A program made the position numbers and the translations under genes. 64,000 nt of DNA, taken from Pseudotamlana agarivorans. Its GTDB lineage: Bacteria > Bacteroidota > Bacteroidia > Flavobacteriales > Flavobacteriaceae. Below the pieces are notes generated by a model. That model had not been told where the DNA came from and ran no database searches. It saw nothing but the letters and a program-made list of their open reading frames with translations. Position 1 is the first letter of the stretch, and every line of letters starts with the position of its first letter. Location of the stretch: positions 79,892 through 143,891 of the forward strand of contig NZ_JAHKPD010000007.1 in NCBI RefSeq assembly GCF_018860245.1, written 5' to 3'. Below, piece by piece: positions 44,446 to 55,071 of this stretch.

Positions 44446-44985
44446 TTAAACAAAATGCACCCCGTGTTCTGCACAAATACTTGTAACCTTTTCAAAATCT
44501 GGAGGTCCTGCTGGAAGTTGAGCAAGCTTCTCAAACATGTATTCTATACCCGCAGGAAAAGCCGTGGTTATCATTTTTGCTTTTTCTGTACCAACAACTT
44601 TCCAACCGTGTGGTATCTCTTTGGGAGCAAAAGCAATGTCTCCAGGGTCTAAAACCGTAGACTTTCCAGCAACCATAATTTCAACTTTACCCTTTATCAC
44701 ACGGAATATTTCATCTTCCTTACTATGAACGTGGGGTGGTATACCAACCCCCGGAGCAACATTATCAACCCATTCTACAATTTGATTACCAGTATCACTT
44801 CCTATTAATTTATGCGTTTGAATATCTCCAATCACATTTAATATTTCTCCTTCAGTATCTTTTACAATCTTTGAAGTGATTTTTTCGTACGCTTTTAACG
44901 AATCACTTTGACATTGTACCAAACCTGGGAATAGAGCAAAACCAACTCCCGCTCCTGTTGCAACTATAAATTGTTTTCTATCCAT
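44446..44985 (-). CDS. exported cupin domain protein
   Basis: The 179-residue protein starts MDRKQFIVATGAGVGFALFPG, a Tat-like or lipoprotein-like signal (Cys near 25), and has a cupin-2 fold with metal ligands in PPHVHSKEDEIFRVIKGKVE (His-x-His, Glu) and HGWK in the second box. Its role may be small-molecule binding or dioxygenation; the ligand is unknown. The next minus-strand gene, an AraC regulator, ends 93 bp upstream and may control it. Confidence 0.8.
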   Translation of the reverse strand: MDRKQFIVATGAGVGFALFPGLVQCQSDSLKAYEKITSKIVKDTEGEILNVIGDIQTHKLIGSDTGNQIVEWVDNVAPGVGIPPHVHSKEDEIFRVIKGKVEIMVAGKSTVLDPGDIAFAPKEIPHGWKVVGTEKAKMITTAFPAGIEYMFEKLAQLPAGPPDFEKVTSICAEHGVHFV

Positions 44986-45078
44986 GACGTTATTTTTATT
45001 GCAATTTATAATGAAAAAGTGATCAAGGCCATATGAAAATTACGGTAATACCTTATATTTTAACACTTTACAACTGTA

Positions 45079-45909
45079 TTAAGATTTACGAAGTGTTGAA
45101 GGACTCATCTCGGTATGCGTTTTGAAGAAGTAACTAAAGTAGTCGGGAGAAGAAAAGCCCAATTCAAAACTAATTTCTTTAATCGTTTTATTTGAGAATT
45201 TGAGAGCATGCCTAGAACGCATTAATAACTGCTCTATAATTATATTTTTTGCGCCAACATATAGCACTTCTTTAACGCATTCGTTGAGATATTTAGAAGT
45301 AATATTAAGCATATTTGCATATTCAGAAACTTCATGATAGTCACACACATGGCTATCTACAAGTTTTTTAAAACGATATACTATATGACTCTTCGCGTTA
45401 TTTTTTGAAACTACCGACTTGATGTTGCATTGCCCATCACAATACACAAAAAAAGTATTCAATAATGACAATATCGCTTCATCCTTATGGTTTAGATGCG
45501 AACCCAAAAGTTCATCTATCATTTCAAGAATCGCTTGTGTTCTTTTTTCTATGCCAGGGCTTAACTTAAATAACGGGATATCGTCTGAACTAAATAACCG
45601 CACTTTATTAATGTGAAGATGACTTAAAACAGGACTATCTAAAACTTCATGACTCAAATACAGAATATAACCTGAAGAAAACGTATTTCCCTTTTTTAAG
45701 ATTTCCCATTCATGGATCGGGTTTAGGAAAAAAATAGAATTAGAAACATTTTTATATATAACCCGATCAATTTCAAGCTGTAGAACTTCGTCTTTAATCC
45801 AACAAACTACATAATTGGTTTTATCTAAACCAGAACAAGTGTCTGCAACTATTTTCGATATTTTTATAGCATTAGGTTTCACAAAAAGATTAAAGGTGTT
45901 AAATATCAA
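45079..45909 (-). CDS. AraC-family transcriptional regulator
   Basis: The 276-residue protein has an N-terminal sensor domain of cupin-like type without a recognised ligand and a C-terminal pair of helix-turn-helix motifs (YHEVSEYANMLNITSKYLN and KTIKEISFELGFSSPDYFSYFFKTHTEMSPSTLR), the AraC/XylS DNA-binding domain. Its target is probably the adjacent exported cupin or its own promoter. Lack of an obvious operator site prevents a firm statement. Confidence 0.9.
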   Translation of the reverse strand: MIFNTFNLFVKPNAIKISKIVADTCSGLDKTNYVVCWIKDEVLQLEIDRVIYKNVSNSIFFLNPIHEWEILKKGNTFSSGYILYLSHEVLDSPVLSHLHINKVRLFSSDDIPLFKLSPGIEKRTQAILEMIDELLGSHLNHKDEAILSLLNTFFVYCDGQCNIKSVVSKNNAKSHIVYRFKKLVDSHVCDYHEVSEYANMLNITSKYLNECVKEVLYVGAKNIIIEQLLMRSRHALKFSNKTIKEISFELGFSSPDYFSYFFKTHTEMSPSTLRKS

Positions 45910-45992
45910 TTAATTACCTTTATAAGATAAGAAAAAAATCGTAGTTCATTAACGCTATAAAACTTAATACTAGAGTATATGAACGTACTTGC

Positions 45993-46931
45993 CTATTTTT
46001 CCTTAGGCAAAAATACTTCTGCCATCATACAACGGGCACTTCCACCACCACAAACCTCAATCGTTTCCAAAGCGCTGTATAAAAGCTTCGTGTGTTTTTC
46101 TAGAGTAGAAATTTGAGATCCTGATAATGAATTATAAGCAGACTGACTCATAATTAAATATGAGACCTCATTAGTTCCTTTTACTTGTAACATGTTACCA
46201 GCAAAACTATTTACTTGAGCTTCGGTAATATCAATAATTTGTTTGCCATCTTCCTTCAAGTGCTTCACTAAAGATTTACGTTCTTTTTTGTCATCAATAC
46301 TACTTAAACAAACAACTGCAAAAGTTTCACCAACACACATCATAACATTGGTGTGATAAATCGCTTTTCGTTGCTCATCGACCGTTTGATAAGCAGTAAA
46401 AATTACTGGTGTATATTCGAAATCTTCACAGAATTCGATAAATAAATCCTCGTCGGCACGTGACGACAAGCCGCAGTAAGCCTTTCTATTTACACGATCT
46501 AGAATAAGACTCCCTGTACCTTCCAAATATATTCCCTCATCTTCGGCACTAGTATAATCGATCACATTATTTATCAAAAAACCTTCATCTTCTAAGGTTT
46601 CGAGGATATCTTCTCTACGTTCAAGACGTCTATTTTCAGCAAACATGGGGTACAATCCAATGTCTCCATTTTCATGAAAGGAAATCCAATTATTTGGGAA
46701 TATAGCATCTGGCGTATCAGTTTCCTTAGTATCATCTACTACAATAACCTGCACACCCACAGCTCTAAGTTTTTCAACATAAGCATCAAACTCTTGCTGA
46801 GCCTTCAAATTGACTGTTTCAGGTAATGTATTTCCTAAAACTTGCTGGTAAAAGTTATTAACCGCCGTTTGCTCATTCATCCTAAAATTTACAGGACGAA
46901 TCATTAAAATGGTATCTGTTGTTTGTTGCAT
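45993..46931 (-). CDS. ctlX: citrulline utilization hydrolase CtlX-type guanidino/ureido hydrolase
   Basis: The 312-residue protein belongs to the arginine-deiminase-fold hydrolases: MIRPVNFRMNEQTAVNNFYQ at the start, TPDAIFPNNWISFH, the catalytic His in AIYHTNVMM, and the nucleophile Cys in VCGGGSARCMMAEVF. The family called CtlX acts in citrulline or arginine use. It lies 17 bp after a second guanidino-group hydrolase in the same operon, which supports an arginine/citrulline breakdown unit. The substrate is inferred from the family. Confidence 0.82.
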   Translation of the reverse strand: MQQTTDTILMIRPVNFRMNEQTAVNNFYQQVLGNTLPETVNLKAQQEFDAYVEKLRAVGVQVIVVDDTKETDTPDAIFPNNWISFHENGDIGLYPMFAENRRLERREDILETLEDEGFLINNVIDYTSAEDEGIYLEGTGSLILDRVNRKAYCGLSSRADEDLFIEFCEDFEYTPVIFTAYQTVDEQRKAIYHTNVMMCVGETFAVVCLSSIDDKKERKSLVKHLKEDGKQIIDITEAQVNSFAGNMLQVKGTNEVSYLIMSQSAYNSLSGSQISTLEKHTKLLYSALETIEVCGGGSARCMMAEVFLPKEK

Positions 46932-46948
46932 AGCTTAAGGTATTAAAA

Positions 46949-47863
46949 TCAATCTCTAATTAATGGTAAAGTTGAACAACGTAGTAAACCTTCTTGCTTA
47001 CTTATTTCGCCATAGGATACTTCTTCTACTATAAAGCCTTTGTCTCGTAACCAAGTATTTAATCTTGTAAAGCTTTTTTCTGAAATAATAACTTCTTCTG
47101 AAATTGAAAAAATATTACTATTCATATGGTACATTTCATCTTTAGTTATTTCGAAAATATGGTCTTTTCCGAAAAATTCAACCAACCATTCATATTCACT
47201 TTCAATTAAGAATCCGTTTTTATGAATAATGGCTTTGTCATTTCCGATAGGTTGAAAACAACAGTCTAAATGCAGAGCGTTTTCCTTGGCATTGGTATTC
47301 GATTTTCGCAACTCGAAGGCCTTCACCGTTTTTTCTGGAAATAATTCTTGTATAGCAATCACCGCATCGAGATTTGTTCTAGCGGTAATTAAATCGGGAT
47401 AATCTTCTCCTGAATAAGTTCCTATAAAAATATAATCATCCCAAAGAATCACGTCACCACCTTCTGCATGACATTCATCAGGGAGAATGATTCGGTATTC
47501 GGGATCAACTTGATTCCATAAATATTGAATGGCTTCAACTTCTTCCTCTCTATTAGGTAGAATATTTGATTTTATAATTTTGTCTTCAATAACAAAAGCG
47601 ATATCCCTTGAGAAAATCTGATTGCAATTTTTTATCACCTCTGGTCTATAAACCGAAACGTCATACTTTTCAAAAACAGCCAGAACTTCTTCCATTTCTC
47701 GAACCATATCTGCTTCAATCGGATAAGTTCCCGCTTGAACATGTTCAACACTTTTAGGATCATAGCAATCTTTAACTGCAGGAATAGCACCATTACTTTC
47801 GGCTGTTCCTAAAACCACCGCCCGTAATCTAGACGTTTCATTTTGGATGTTTAATTTAAGCAT
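46949..47863 (-). CDS. dimethylargininase/amidinotransferase-like hydrolase
   Basis: The 304-residue penteins-fold protein shows CNQIFSRDIAFVIEDK (substrate Asp), LPDECHAEGGDVILWDD, the catalytic His in NALHLDCCFQPIG and the nucleophile Cys in QEGLLRCSTLPL. This matches the dimethylarginine dimethylaminohydrolase/arginine-deiminase group. It would remove the guanidino part of an arginine derivative to give citrulline. Together with ctlX it may form a two-step route. The exact substrate is undecided. Confidence 0.78.
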   Translation of the reverse strand: MLKLNIQNETSRLRAVVLGTAESNGAIPAVKDCYDPKSVEHVQAGTYPIEADMVREMEEVLAVFEKYDVSVYRPEVIKNCNQIFSRDIAFVIEDKIIKSNILPNREEEVEAIQYLWNQVDPEYRIILPDECHAEGGDVILWDDYIFIGTYSGEDYPDLITARTNLDAVIAIQELFPEKTVKAFELRKSNTNAKENALHLDCCFQPIGNDKAIIHKNGFLIESEYEWLVEFFGKDHIFEITKDEMYHMNSNIFSISEEVIISEKSFTRLNTWLRDKGFIVEEVSYGEISKQEGLLRCSTLPLIRD

Positions 47864-47900
47864 GTACTGAACGAATAAAAGTGATTAAATTTTAATGTTT

Positions 47901-47908
47901 CAAAACTA
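47901..47908 (-). promoter_or_regulatory. -7 promoter box TAGTTTTG of the guanidino hydrolase operon
   Basis: Exact TAnnTTTG on the minus strand, 38 bp before the start at 47863. Confidence 0.45.
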
Positions 47909-47959
47909 GTATAATTAAACGAAATAATGGGGCATTGATTAATTTATATGGTATTGCTG

Positions 47960-47994
47960 TAAAAAAGAAAAGTTCCACAGAAAACTGTGAAACT
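47960..47994 (-). terminator. Rho-independent terminator of gltA
   Basis: On the minus strand GTTTCACAG and CTGTGGAAC with loop TTTT, followed by TTTTCTTTTTT, 28 bp after the gltA stop. Confidence 0.85.
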
Positions 47995-48021
47995 TAACTT
48001 TATATAAACTATTTGAGATTA

Positions 48022-49311
48022 TTATCTCTCATCAACTGGTACAAACGGTCTTGCAGTTGCTCCAGTATAAATTTGTCTCGGTCTTCCGATAGGCTCTTTC
48101 TTTAAACGCATTTCTCTCCATTGTGCGATCCAACCAGGTAAACGTCCTATTGCGAACATTACGGTAAACATATCCGTTGGAATTCCCATAGCTCTGTAGA
48201 TAATTCCAGAGTAGAAATCTACGTTAGGATATAATTTTCTATCTACGAAGTATTGATCTGCTAAAGCTTCTTTTTCAAGTCCTTCAGCAATGTCTAAAAT
48301 AGGATCTTCAATACCTAAATCGCTCAATACATCATCGGCAGATTTCTTGATGATTTTTGCACGAGGATCGAAGTTTTTATAAACACGATGTCCGAATCCC
48401 ATTAAACGGAAAGGATCGTTTTTATCTTTAGCTTTAGCCATGTATTTTTTAGTGTCTCCACCATCTGCTTGAATAGCTTCTAGCATTTCTAATACAGCTT
48501 GGTTTGCTCCACCGTGAAGTGGCCCCCATAATGCTGAAATACCTGCTGAAATAGAAGCAAATAACCCGGCGTGAGATGAACCTACGATTCTTACAGTAGA
48601 TGTAGAACAGTTTTGCTCATGATCTGCGTGTAACGTTAATAACTTATCTAAAGCATCAACTAACACTCTATTTTGCACATACTCACCGTTAGGTTTTTTA
48701 AACATCATTTTAAGTAGGTTTTCTACATAACCTAATGAGTTGTCACCGTAATCTAAAGGTAATCCTGCCTTTTTTCTATAAGTCCAAGCAACAAGAACAG
48801 GCATTTTAGCTAAAATTCTTACTACCGATTTATACATATCTTCTTCAGAATCAACATTCACAGAAGACGGGTTAAAGGCTGTTAAGGCACTGGTTAAAGA
48901 AGAAATAATCCCCATTGGGTGTGCAGACTTTGGAAAAGCCTCTATAATTTTCTTTACATCCTCGTCTACAAAAGATTGCGCTTTAATATCGTCATGAAAC
49001 TTATCATTTTGTTCTTTTGTTGGAAGCTCTCCAAAAATTAACAAATAAGCTACTTCTAAAAAATCTGCATTTTCAGCTACTTCATCAATAGAATAACCAC
49101 GATATCTTAAAATTCCTTTTTCACCATCTAAAAACGTAATAGAACTTTCACAAGCACCTGTGTTTTTATACCCAGGATCTAATGTAATCACACTATCATC
49201 GGTTGAGGTTCTTAGTTTTGTAATGTCTATTCCAACTTCATTTTCTGTTCCTTTTACTAAAGGAAAATCGTATTTTTTACCATCAATTTCAATGGTAGCT
49301 TTATCTGCCAT
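48022..49311 (-). CDS. gltA: citrate synthase
   Basis: Condenses acetyl-CoA with oxaloacetate at the entry of the TCA cycle. The 429-residue type II enzyme has GILRYRGYSIDEVAE, the first catalytic His in LWGPLHGGANQAVLEML, the second in MGFGHRVYKNFDPRA, and the catalytic Asp in YPNVDFYSGIIYRAMG. It is transcribed between eno and the guanidino hydrolases with its own terminator. A near-consensus TATATTTC at 49358-49365 may be its -7 box. Confidence 0.98.
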   Translation of the reverse strand: MADKATIEIDGKKYDFPLVKGTENEVGIDITKLRTSTDDSVITLDPGYKNTGACESSITFLDGEKGILRYRGYSIDEVAENADFLEVAYLLIFGELPTKEQNDKFHDDIKAQSFVDEDVKKIIEAFPKSAHPMGIISSLTSALTAFNPSSVNVDSEEDMYKSVVRILAKMPVLVAWTYRKKAGLPLDYGDNSLGYVENLLKMMFKKPNGEYVQNRVLVDALDKLLTLHADHEQNCSTSTVRIVGSSHAGLFASISAGISALWGPLHGGANQAVLEMLEAIQADGGDTKKYMAKAKDKNDPFRLMGFGHRVYKNFDPRAKIIKKSADDVLSDLGIEDPILDIAEGLEKEALADQYFVDRKLYPNVDFYSGIIYRAMGIPTDMFTVMFAIGRLPGWIAQWREMRLKKEPIGRPRQIYTGATARPFVPVDER

Positions 49312-49432
49312 ACTATAACGTGAATTTAATTTGTTTTTTTGCGGAACGCTAATTTATGAAATATATCGCCTTATTTAGAAGGATAATTTAGAATGTTTTA
49401 AGTAATTCACAAATTGACAAAATAGATGTTAA

Positions 49433-49470
49433 ATAAAAAAGCGATTATTAAAATAATAATCGCTTTTTTA
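49433..49470. terminator. Rho-independent terminator of eno
   Basis: GCGATTATT and AATAATCGC around a 5-nt loop, with A6 on the left (T-run for the minus strand) and T7 on the right, 23 bp past the eno stop. Confidence 0.9.
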
Positions 49471-49492
49471 TATATAATTTAATTAAATATTC

Positions 49493-50797
<1,305 letters not shown>

Positions 50798-50817
50798 TTA
50801 AAACTTTATATTATTTC

Positions 50818-50825
50818 AAATTTAC
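50818..50825 (-). promoter_or_regulatory. -7 promoter box TAAATTTG of eno
   Basis: Exact TAnnTTTG on the minus strand 32 bp before the start codon. A TTTTTG about 23 bp upstream could be the -33 element. Confidence 0.6.
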
Positions 50826-50894
50826 GGCTAAATCTTGTTTTTCTTCACAAAAAGATGAAGAATTTAACATAAAAAACTCTACAACGTTTTAGTA

Positions 50895-50933
50895 AAAGAA
50901 AATCCCAATAACAGTTGCCTATTATTGGGATTT
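50895..50933 (-). terminator. Rho-independent terminator of carA
   Basis: AATCCCAATAA and TTATTGGGATT enclose a 10-nt loop and are followed on the minus strand by TTCTTTTAC, 8 bp past the carA stop. Confidence 0.85.
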
Positions 50934-50940
50934 AAAATCT

Positions 50941-52044
50941 TTATTTTTTAAGATTTTCTATAAACTGATCAAATAGATAGTCTGAATCGTGTGGCCCAGG
51001 GCTCGCCTCTGGGTGATATTGAACAGAAAAACAGTTTTTGCTCTTCATAGCTAAACCAGCTACCGTATCGTCATTTAAATGTACATGGGTAACTTCTAGA
51101 TCTGGATGCGCTTCCGCTTCTTCTCTATTTACAGCAAAACCATGATTTTGAGAAGTGATCTCACCTTTACCAGTTATCATATTTTTAACCGGGTGATTAA
51201 TCCCTCTATGGCCATTGTGCATTTTATAAGTTGAAATACCATTAGCACGCGCGATAACTTGATGACCCAAACAGATACCAAATAAAGGTAAATCTCTTTT
51301 TATAATTTCTTTAGCTACTTGCTGGGCTTCTACCAAAGGTTCTGGATCTCCAGGACCGTTAGATAAAAAATAGCCATCTGGATTAAATGCTTCTAAATCT
51401 TCAAAAGATGCATTGTATGGAAACACTTTTATGTAAGCATCTCTTTTAGCTATATTTCTTAAGATATTCTTTTTTATTCCAATATCTAAAGCGGCCACTT
51501 TATAAGTCGCATTTTCATCACCAAAGTAGTATGCTTCTTTAGTTGACACTTGAGATGCCAACTCTAAACCTTCCATATTTGGCACTTCTGCCAGTTGCTT
51601 CTTTAAACCTTCGACGTTATCTACTTCGGTAGAAATAACAGCGTTCATAGCGCCATTATCTCTAATATAACTTACTAAAGCTCTCGTATCAACATCAGAA
51701 ATGGCTAACAAATTATTTTTATCAAGAAATTCCTCTAATGATGCATCAGAATTATCTCTTGAATAATCGTAACTAAAATTCTTTACAATTAATCCTGAAA
51801 TTTTGATAGAATCAGATTCTACTTCATCTACATTAGTTCCATAGTTACCAATATGTGCATTGGTCGCTACCATTAATTGACCGTAATAAGAAGGGTCCGT
51901 AAAAATTTCTTGGTAACCAGTCATACCAGTATTAAAACAAACTTCACCAAATGAAGTTCCTTGTTTGTTACCCACTGCTTTACCGTGAAAAATAGTACCA
52001 TCTGCTAAAAGAACGATGGCTTTTTGTCTTTTTTGATATTTCAT
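50941..52044 (-). CDS. carA: carbamoyl-phosphate synthase small (glutaminase) subunit
   Basis: Supplies ammonia from glutamine to CarB for carbamoyl phosphate, the entry to pyrimidine and arginine synthesis. The 367-residue protein has the N-terminal GEVCFNTGMTGYQEIFTDPSY and the class I amidotransferase triad: nucleophile Cys in LFGICLGHQ, His and Glu in SVQYHPEASPGPHDS. CarB is not adjacent. The leader carries a short perfect hairpin (52060-52077). It lies 111 bp after rplQ, past that operon's terminator. Confidence 0.98.
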   Translation of the reverse strand: MKYQKRQKAIVLLADGTIFHGKAVGNKQGTSFGEVCFNTGMTGYQEIFTDPSYYGQLMVATNAHIGNYGTNVDEVESDSIKISGLIVKNFSYDYSRDNSDASLEEFLDKNNLLAISDVDTRALVSYIRDNGAMNAVISTEVDNVEGLKKQLAEVPNMEGLELASQVSTKEAYYFGDENATYKVAALDIGIKKNILRNIAKRDAYIKVFPYNASFEDLEAFNPDGYFLSNGPGDPEPLVEAQQVAKEIIKRDLPLFGICLGHQVIARANGISTYKMHNGHRGINHPVKNMITGKGEITSQNHGFAVNREEAEAHPDLEVTHVHLNDDTVAGLAMKSKNCFSVQYHPEASPGPHDSDYLFDQFIENLKK

Positions 52045-52059
52045 ATGATTCTTATGAGC

Positions 52060-52077
52060 TTCCTGACTGCTCAGGAA
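52060..52077. promoter_or_regulatory. 7-bp stem-loop in the carA leader
   Basis: TTCCTGA-CTGC-TCAGGAA, 15 bp upstream of the start codon. No T-run follows on either strand, so it is not a terminator. It could be an RNA structure that affects initiation, or a protein-binding dyad. Confidence 0.45.
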
Positions 52078-52098
52078 AAAAGTTTTACAAAATTGCGC

Positions 52099-52131
52099 AA
52101 AAAAAAGGATAAACTAAAATAGTTTATCCTT
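52099..52131 (-). terminator. Rho-independent terminator of the ribosomal operon after rplQ
   Basis: GGATAAACT and AGTTTATCC with a short loop, followed on the minus strand by nine T, 25 bp past the rplQ stop. Confidence 0.9.
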
Positions 52132-52155
52132 TATATTTTAAATGCTAATCATCAT

Positions 52156-52629
52156 TTATTCCTCTTCGTTTGAAGCTTTAGTTTCAACAGCAGCAGATTC
52201 AGCTGGTTTAGAACCACCTCTTCTACTTCTTCTTGTTGTCTTCTTCTTAGCTTTATCAGCGTTGTAGATTTCGTTATAATCAACTAATTCTATCATTGCC
52301 ATATCAGCGTTATCACCTAAACGATTTCCTAGTTTAATAATTCTAGTGTAACCTCCTGGTCTGTCTGCTATTTTAGCAGCAACATCTCTAAACAATTCAG
52401 CAACTGCATCTTTTTGTCTAAGGTTAGCCATCACAATACGTCTGTTGTGAGTTGTATCTACTTTAGACTTAGTGATCATTGGCTCAACAAATTGCTTTAA
52501 CGCTTTTGCTTTTGCTACAGTTGTATTGATACGTTTATGTTCAATTAATGAACATGCCATATTAGCCAACATGGCTTTTCTGTGAGCTGTTTTTCTACCT
52601 AAGTGGTTTACTTTTTTTCCGTGTCTCAT
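52156..52629 (-). CDS. rplQ: 50S ribosomal protein L17
   Basis: L17 lines the exit side of the large subunit. The 157-residue protein begins [25 protein letters not shown], the family N-terminus, and carries a 35-residue basic then acidic extension ([14 protein letters not shown]...ASNEEE) beyond the ~120-residue bacterial core, as is usual in Bacteroidota. It ends the alpha operon, 58 bp after rpoA, and the terminator follows. Confidence 0.97.
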   Translation of the reverse strand: MRHGKKVNHLGRKTAHRKAMLANMACSLIEHKRINTTVAKAKALKQFVEPMITKSKVDTTHNRRIVMANLRQKDAVAELFRDVAAKIADRPGGYTRIIKLGNRLGDNADMAMIELVDYNEIYNADKAKKKTTRRSRRGGSKPAESAAVETKASNEEE

Positions 52630-52687
52630 GACATTTAAATTTAATCATCTTGCTACAACTCACTTCTGAGGAGCAAACTATGATTTG

Positions 52688-53680
52688 TTAATCTTTATCT
52701 AATTTATATTTGCTTAAGTCCATTCCGAAATTAAGACCTTTAACATTAACAAGCTCTTCAAGCTCAGTTAAAGATTTTTTACCAAAGTTTCTGAATTTCA
52801 TTAAATCATTTTTATTGAATGATACTAAGTCACCTAAAGTATCAACTTCAGCAGCTTTTAAACAATTAAGCGCACGAACAGATAAATCCATATCGATTAA
52901 CTTCGTTTTAAGCAACTGTCTCATGTGAAGTGATTCTTCATCATAAGTTTCAGTTTGTGCAATTTCATCGGCCTCTAAAGTGATACGCTCATCTGAGAAT
53001 AACATGAAGTGGTGAATTAATGTTTTTGCACCTTCTGTTAAAGCGTCTTGTGGAGAAATTGAACCATCAGTAATAATTTCAAAAACTAATTTTTCATAAT
53101 CAGTTTTTTGCTCAACACGATAGTTTTCAATACTATACTTAACGTTTTTTATTGGTGTATAAATTGAATCAGTAAAAATAGTTCCAATTGGTGCTGAAGC
53201 TTTTTTATTTTCTTCTGCAGGAACATATCCTCTACCTTTTTCAATTGTGATTTCCATGTTAAAGTTAACTTTAGGATCTAAGTTACAGATTACTAATTCT
53301 GTATTTAACACTTGGAAACCAGAGATAAATTTTTGAAAATCGCCAGCTGTAATTCTATCTTGACCAGAGATTGAAATAGAAATTGATTCATTATCAATAT
53401 CTTCAATTTGTCTTTTAAAACGTGCTTGTTTTAAGTTTAAGATGATTTCTGTAACATCTTCTACTACTCCAGCAATTGCTGAAAACTCGTGATCAACACC
53501 TTCAATTCTAACTGATGTGATAGCAAAACCTTCTAAAGAAGATAATAAAACTCTTCTTAAAGCATTACCAACAGTTAGACCGTAACCTGGTTCTAATGGT
53601 CTGAATTCGAATTTACCTTCGAAATCAGTAGAATCAATCATGATTACTTTGTCTGGTTTTTGAAAATTAAATACTGCCAT
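52688..53680 (-). CDS. rpoA: RNA polymerase alpha subunit
   Basis: Alpha organises RNA polymerase assembly and contacts activators. The 330-residue protein has the N-terminal dimerisation domain ([38 protein letters not shown]) and the C-terminal HhH domain ([41 protein letters not shown]). It is encoded 95 bp after rpsD and 58 bp before rplQ, and is expressed from the promoter found upstream of rpsD. Confidence 0.99.
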   Translation of the reverse strand: MAVFNFQKPDKVIMIDSTDFEGKFEFRPLEPGYGLTVGNALRRVLLSSLEGFAITSVRIEGVDHEFSAIAGVVEDVTEIILNLKQARFKRQIEDIDNESISISISGQDRITAGDFQKFISGFQVLNTELVICNLDPKVNFNMEITIEKGRGYVPAEENKKASAPIGTIFTDSIYTPIKNVKYSIENYRVEQKTDYEKLVFEIITDGSISPQDALTEGAKTLIHHFMLFSDERITLEADEIAQTETYDEESLHMRQLLKTKLIDMDLSVRALNCLKAAEVDTLGDLVSFNKNDLMKFRNFGKKSLTELEELVNVKGLNFGMDLSKYKLDKD

Positions 53681-53775
53681 AATTTTTTCTTCGTTTTAAT
53701 TGTTATCAGGTTGCGCGGTTTATAAGTTTGAAGAAGTCAAATAAACCCTTTGGCCAGATACCAATATGATTAATA

Positions 53776-54381
53776 TTATTTAGAATATAATTCTACGATA
53801 AATTGTTCGTTGATATTTTCTGGAATCTGGATTCTAGCAGGAACAGAAACATAAGTCCCTTGTTTTGTATCATCATTCCAAGTAATCCACTCATAAACTG
53901 TACTTGAGTTAGAAAGTGAACTTGCGATAGCTTCAAGAGATTTAGATTTTTCTCTAACAGCAACAACATCACCAGCTAATAATTGGTAAGATGGAATGTT
54001 TACCAATTCACCATTTACGGTAATGTGTCTGTGAGATACTAATTGTCTAGCAGCACTTCTTGTAGGAGCAATCCCCATTCTGAATACTACATTATCTAAA
54101 CGAGACTCACATAATTGAAGTAAAACTTCACCAGTAATACCTTGTGCAGCTCTAGCTTTTTTAAACAATCCTCTAAATTGACGTTCTAAAATACCGTAAG
54201 TATATTTAGCTTTTTGTTTCGCCTCTAATTGGATTGCGTATTCAGATTTCTTACCACGTCTTCTGTTGTTTCCGTGTTGCCCAGGAGGGTAATTTCTTTT
54301 TTCGAAAGATTTGTCTTCTCCGAAGATAGCTTCGCCAAATTTACGAGCTATTTTAGTTTTAGGACCAGTATATCTTGCCAT
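53776..54381 (-). CDS. rpsD: 30S ribosomal protein S4
   Basis: Early-assembly protein of the small subunit. The 201-residue S4 has [36 protein letters not shown] and the S4 RNA-binding domain ([36 protein letters not shown]). In many bacteria S4 represses the alpha operon by binding its leader. Here rpsD is the first gene after an internal terminator and promoter, with a leader of about 95 nt where such control could act. Confidence 0.99.
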   Translation of the reverse strand: MARYTGPKTKIARKFGEAIFGEDKSFEKRNYPPGQHGNNRRRGKKSEYAIQLEAKQKAKYTYGILERQFRGLFKKARAAQGITGEVLLQLCESRLDNVVFRMGIAPTRSAARQLVSHRHITVNGELVNIPSYQLLAGDVVAVREKSKSLEAIASSLSNSSTVYEWITWNDDTKQGTYVSVPARIQIPENINEQFIVELYSK

Positions 54382-54481
54382 AATAATTTAATTTAGAGAG
54401 TGATTATGAATTAAGGTCTTAATCTTATCCTTCGATAATCTTTTGATCTCTCGGTTGATACTTGTTAATTTTTTCAGTTTG

Positions 54482-54489
54482 CAAATTTA
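54482..54489 (-). promoter_or_regulatory. -7 promoter box TAAATTTG for rpsD-rpoA-rplQ
   Basis: Exact TAnnTTTG on the minus strand, immediately beyond the T-run of the terminator stem, about 100 bp before rpsD. The -33 element would lie within that stem, so termination and initiation signals overlap. Confidence 0.6.
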
Positions 54490-54490
54490 C

Positions 54491-54532
54491 ACAAAAAATT
54501 AATACCATCTGAAAACAGATGATATTAATTTT
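54491..54532 (-). terminator. 17-bp stem-loop terminator between rpsK and rpsD
   Basis: Arms at 54495-54511 and 54516-54532 pair over 17 bp with one G-U and a 4-nt loop; the T-rich end TTTTTT follows on the minus strand. It would stop most transcription from the S10/spc part. Confidence 0.8.
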
Positions 54533-54571
54533 AAAACTTGCTTTATTTAAATCGCGTTAATTAAAACGTGA

Positions 54572-54955
54572 TTAAACTCTTCTTCTTTTTGGAGGACGAC
54601 ATCCATTATGTGGTAATGGAGTAACATCGATAATCTCTGTTACTTCAATTCCAGCATTGTGGATAGAACGAATAGCAGATTCTCTACCATTTCCTGGTCC
54701 TTTAACATAAACCTTTACTTTTTTCAATCCAGCTTCTGATGCTACACCTGCAGCATCTTCAGCAGCCAATTGAGCAGCGTAAGGTGTATTTTTCTTAGAA
54801 CCTCTAAATCCCATCTTACCAGCAGAAGACCATGAAATAACGTCTCCTTTTTTGTTAGTAAGTGAAATAATAATGTTATTGAAAGATGCTGTTACGTGAG
54901 CTTCACCAACAGATTCCACAATAACTTTACGTTTTTTTGTGCTTGTCTTTGCCAT
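54572..54955 (-). CDS. rpsK: 30S ribosomal protein S11
   Basis: S11 forms part of the platform near the mRNA exit. The 127-residue protein has [50 protein letters not shown] and the terminal CRPPKRRRV, diagnostic of S11. It is the last gene before the internal terminator, 116 bp after rpsM; a CCCGATA-TT-TATCGGG hairpin lies between the two. Confidence 0.98.
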   Translation of the reverse strand: MAKTSTKKRKVIVESVGEAHVTASFNNIIISLTNKKGDVISWSSAGKMGFRGSKKNTPYAAQLAAEDAAGVASEAGLKKVKVYVKGPGNGRESAIRSIHNAGIEVTEIIDVTPLPHNGCRPPKRRRV

Positions 54956-55047
54956 ATTTTCTAGTGCTTAGTTTTAGTGATAGTCGCTAGAATCCTAAAC
55001 CGTAATTTCAAACAGATTCCTTCCAACGTCTAAATACTAAAGACTAT

Positions 55048-55063
55048 CCCGATATTTATCGGG
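55048..55063. repeat. 16-bp palindromic hairpin CCCGATATTTATCGGG
   Basis: Seven-bp arms around TT lie between rpsM and rpsK. No T-run follows, so it is unlikely to be a terminator; it may stabilise the processed mRNA. Confidence 0.5.
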
Positions 55064-55071
55064 ACTAATTA

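Noticed and set aside
52060-52077. carA leader hairpin as a terminator of rplQ
   Set aside because: There is no T-run after it on either strand, and a proper terminator for rplQ lies at 52099-52131.
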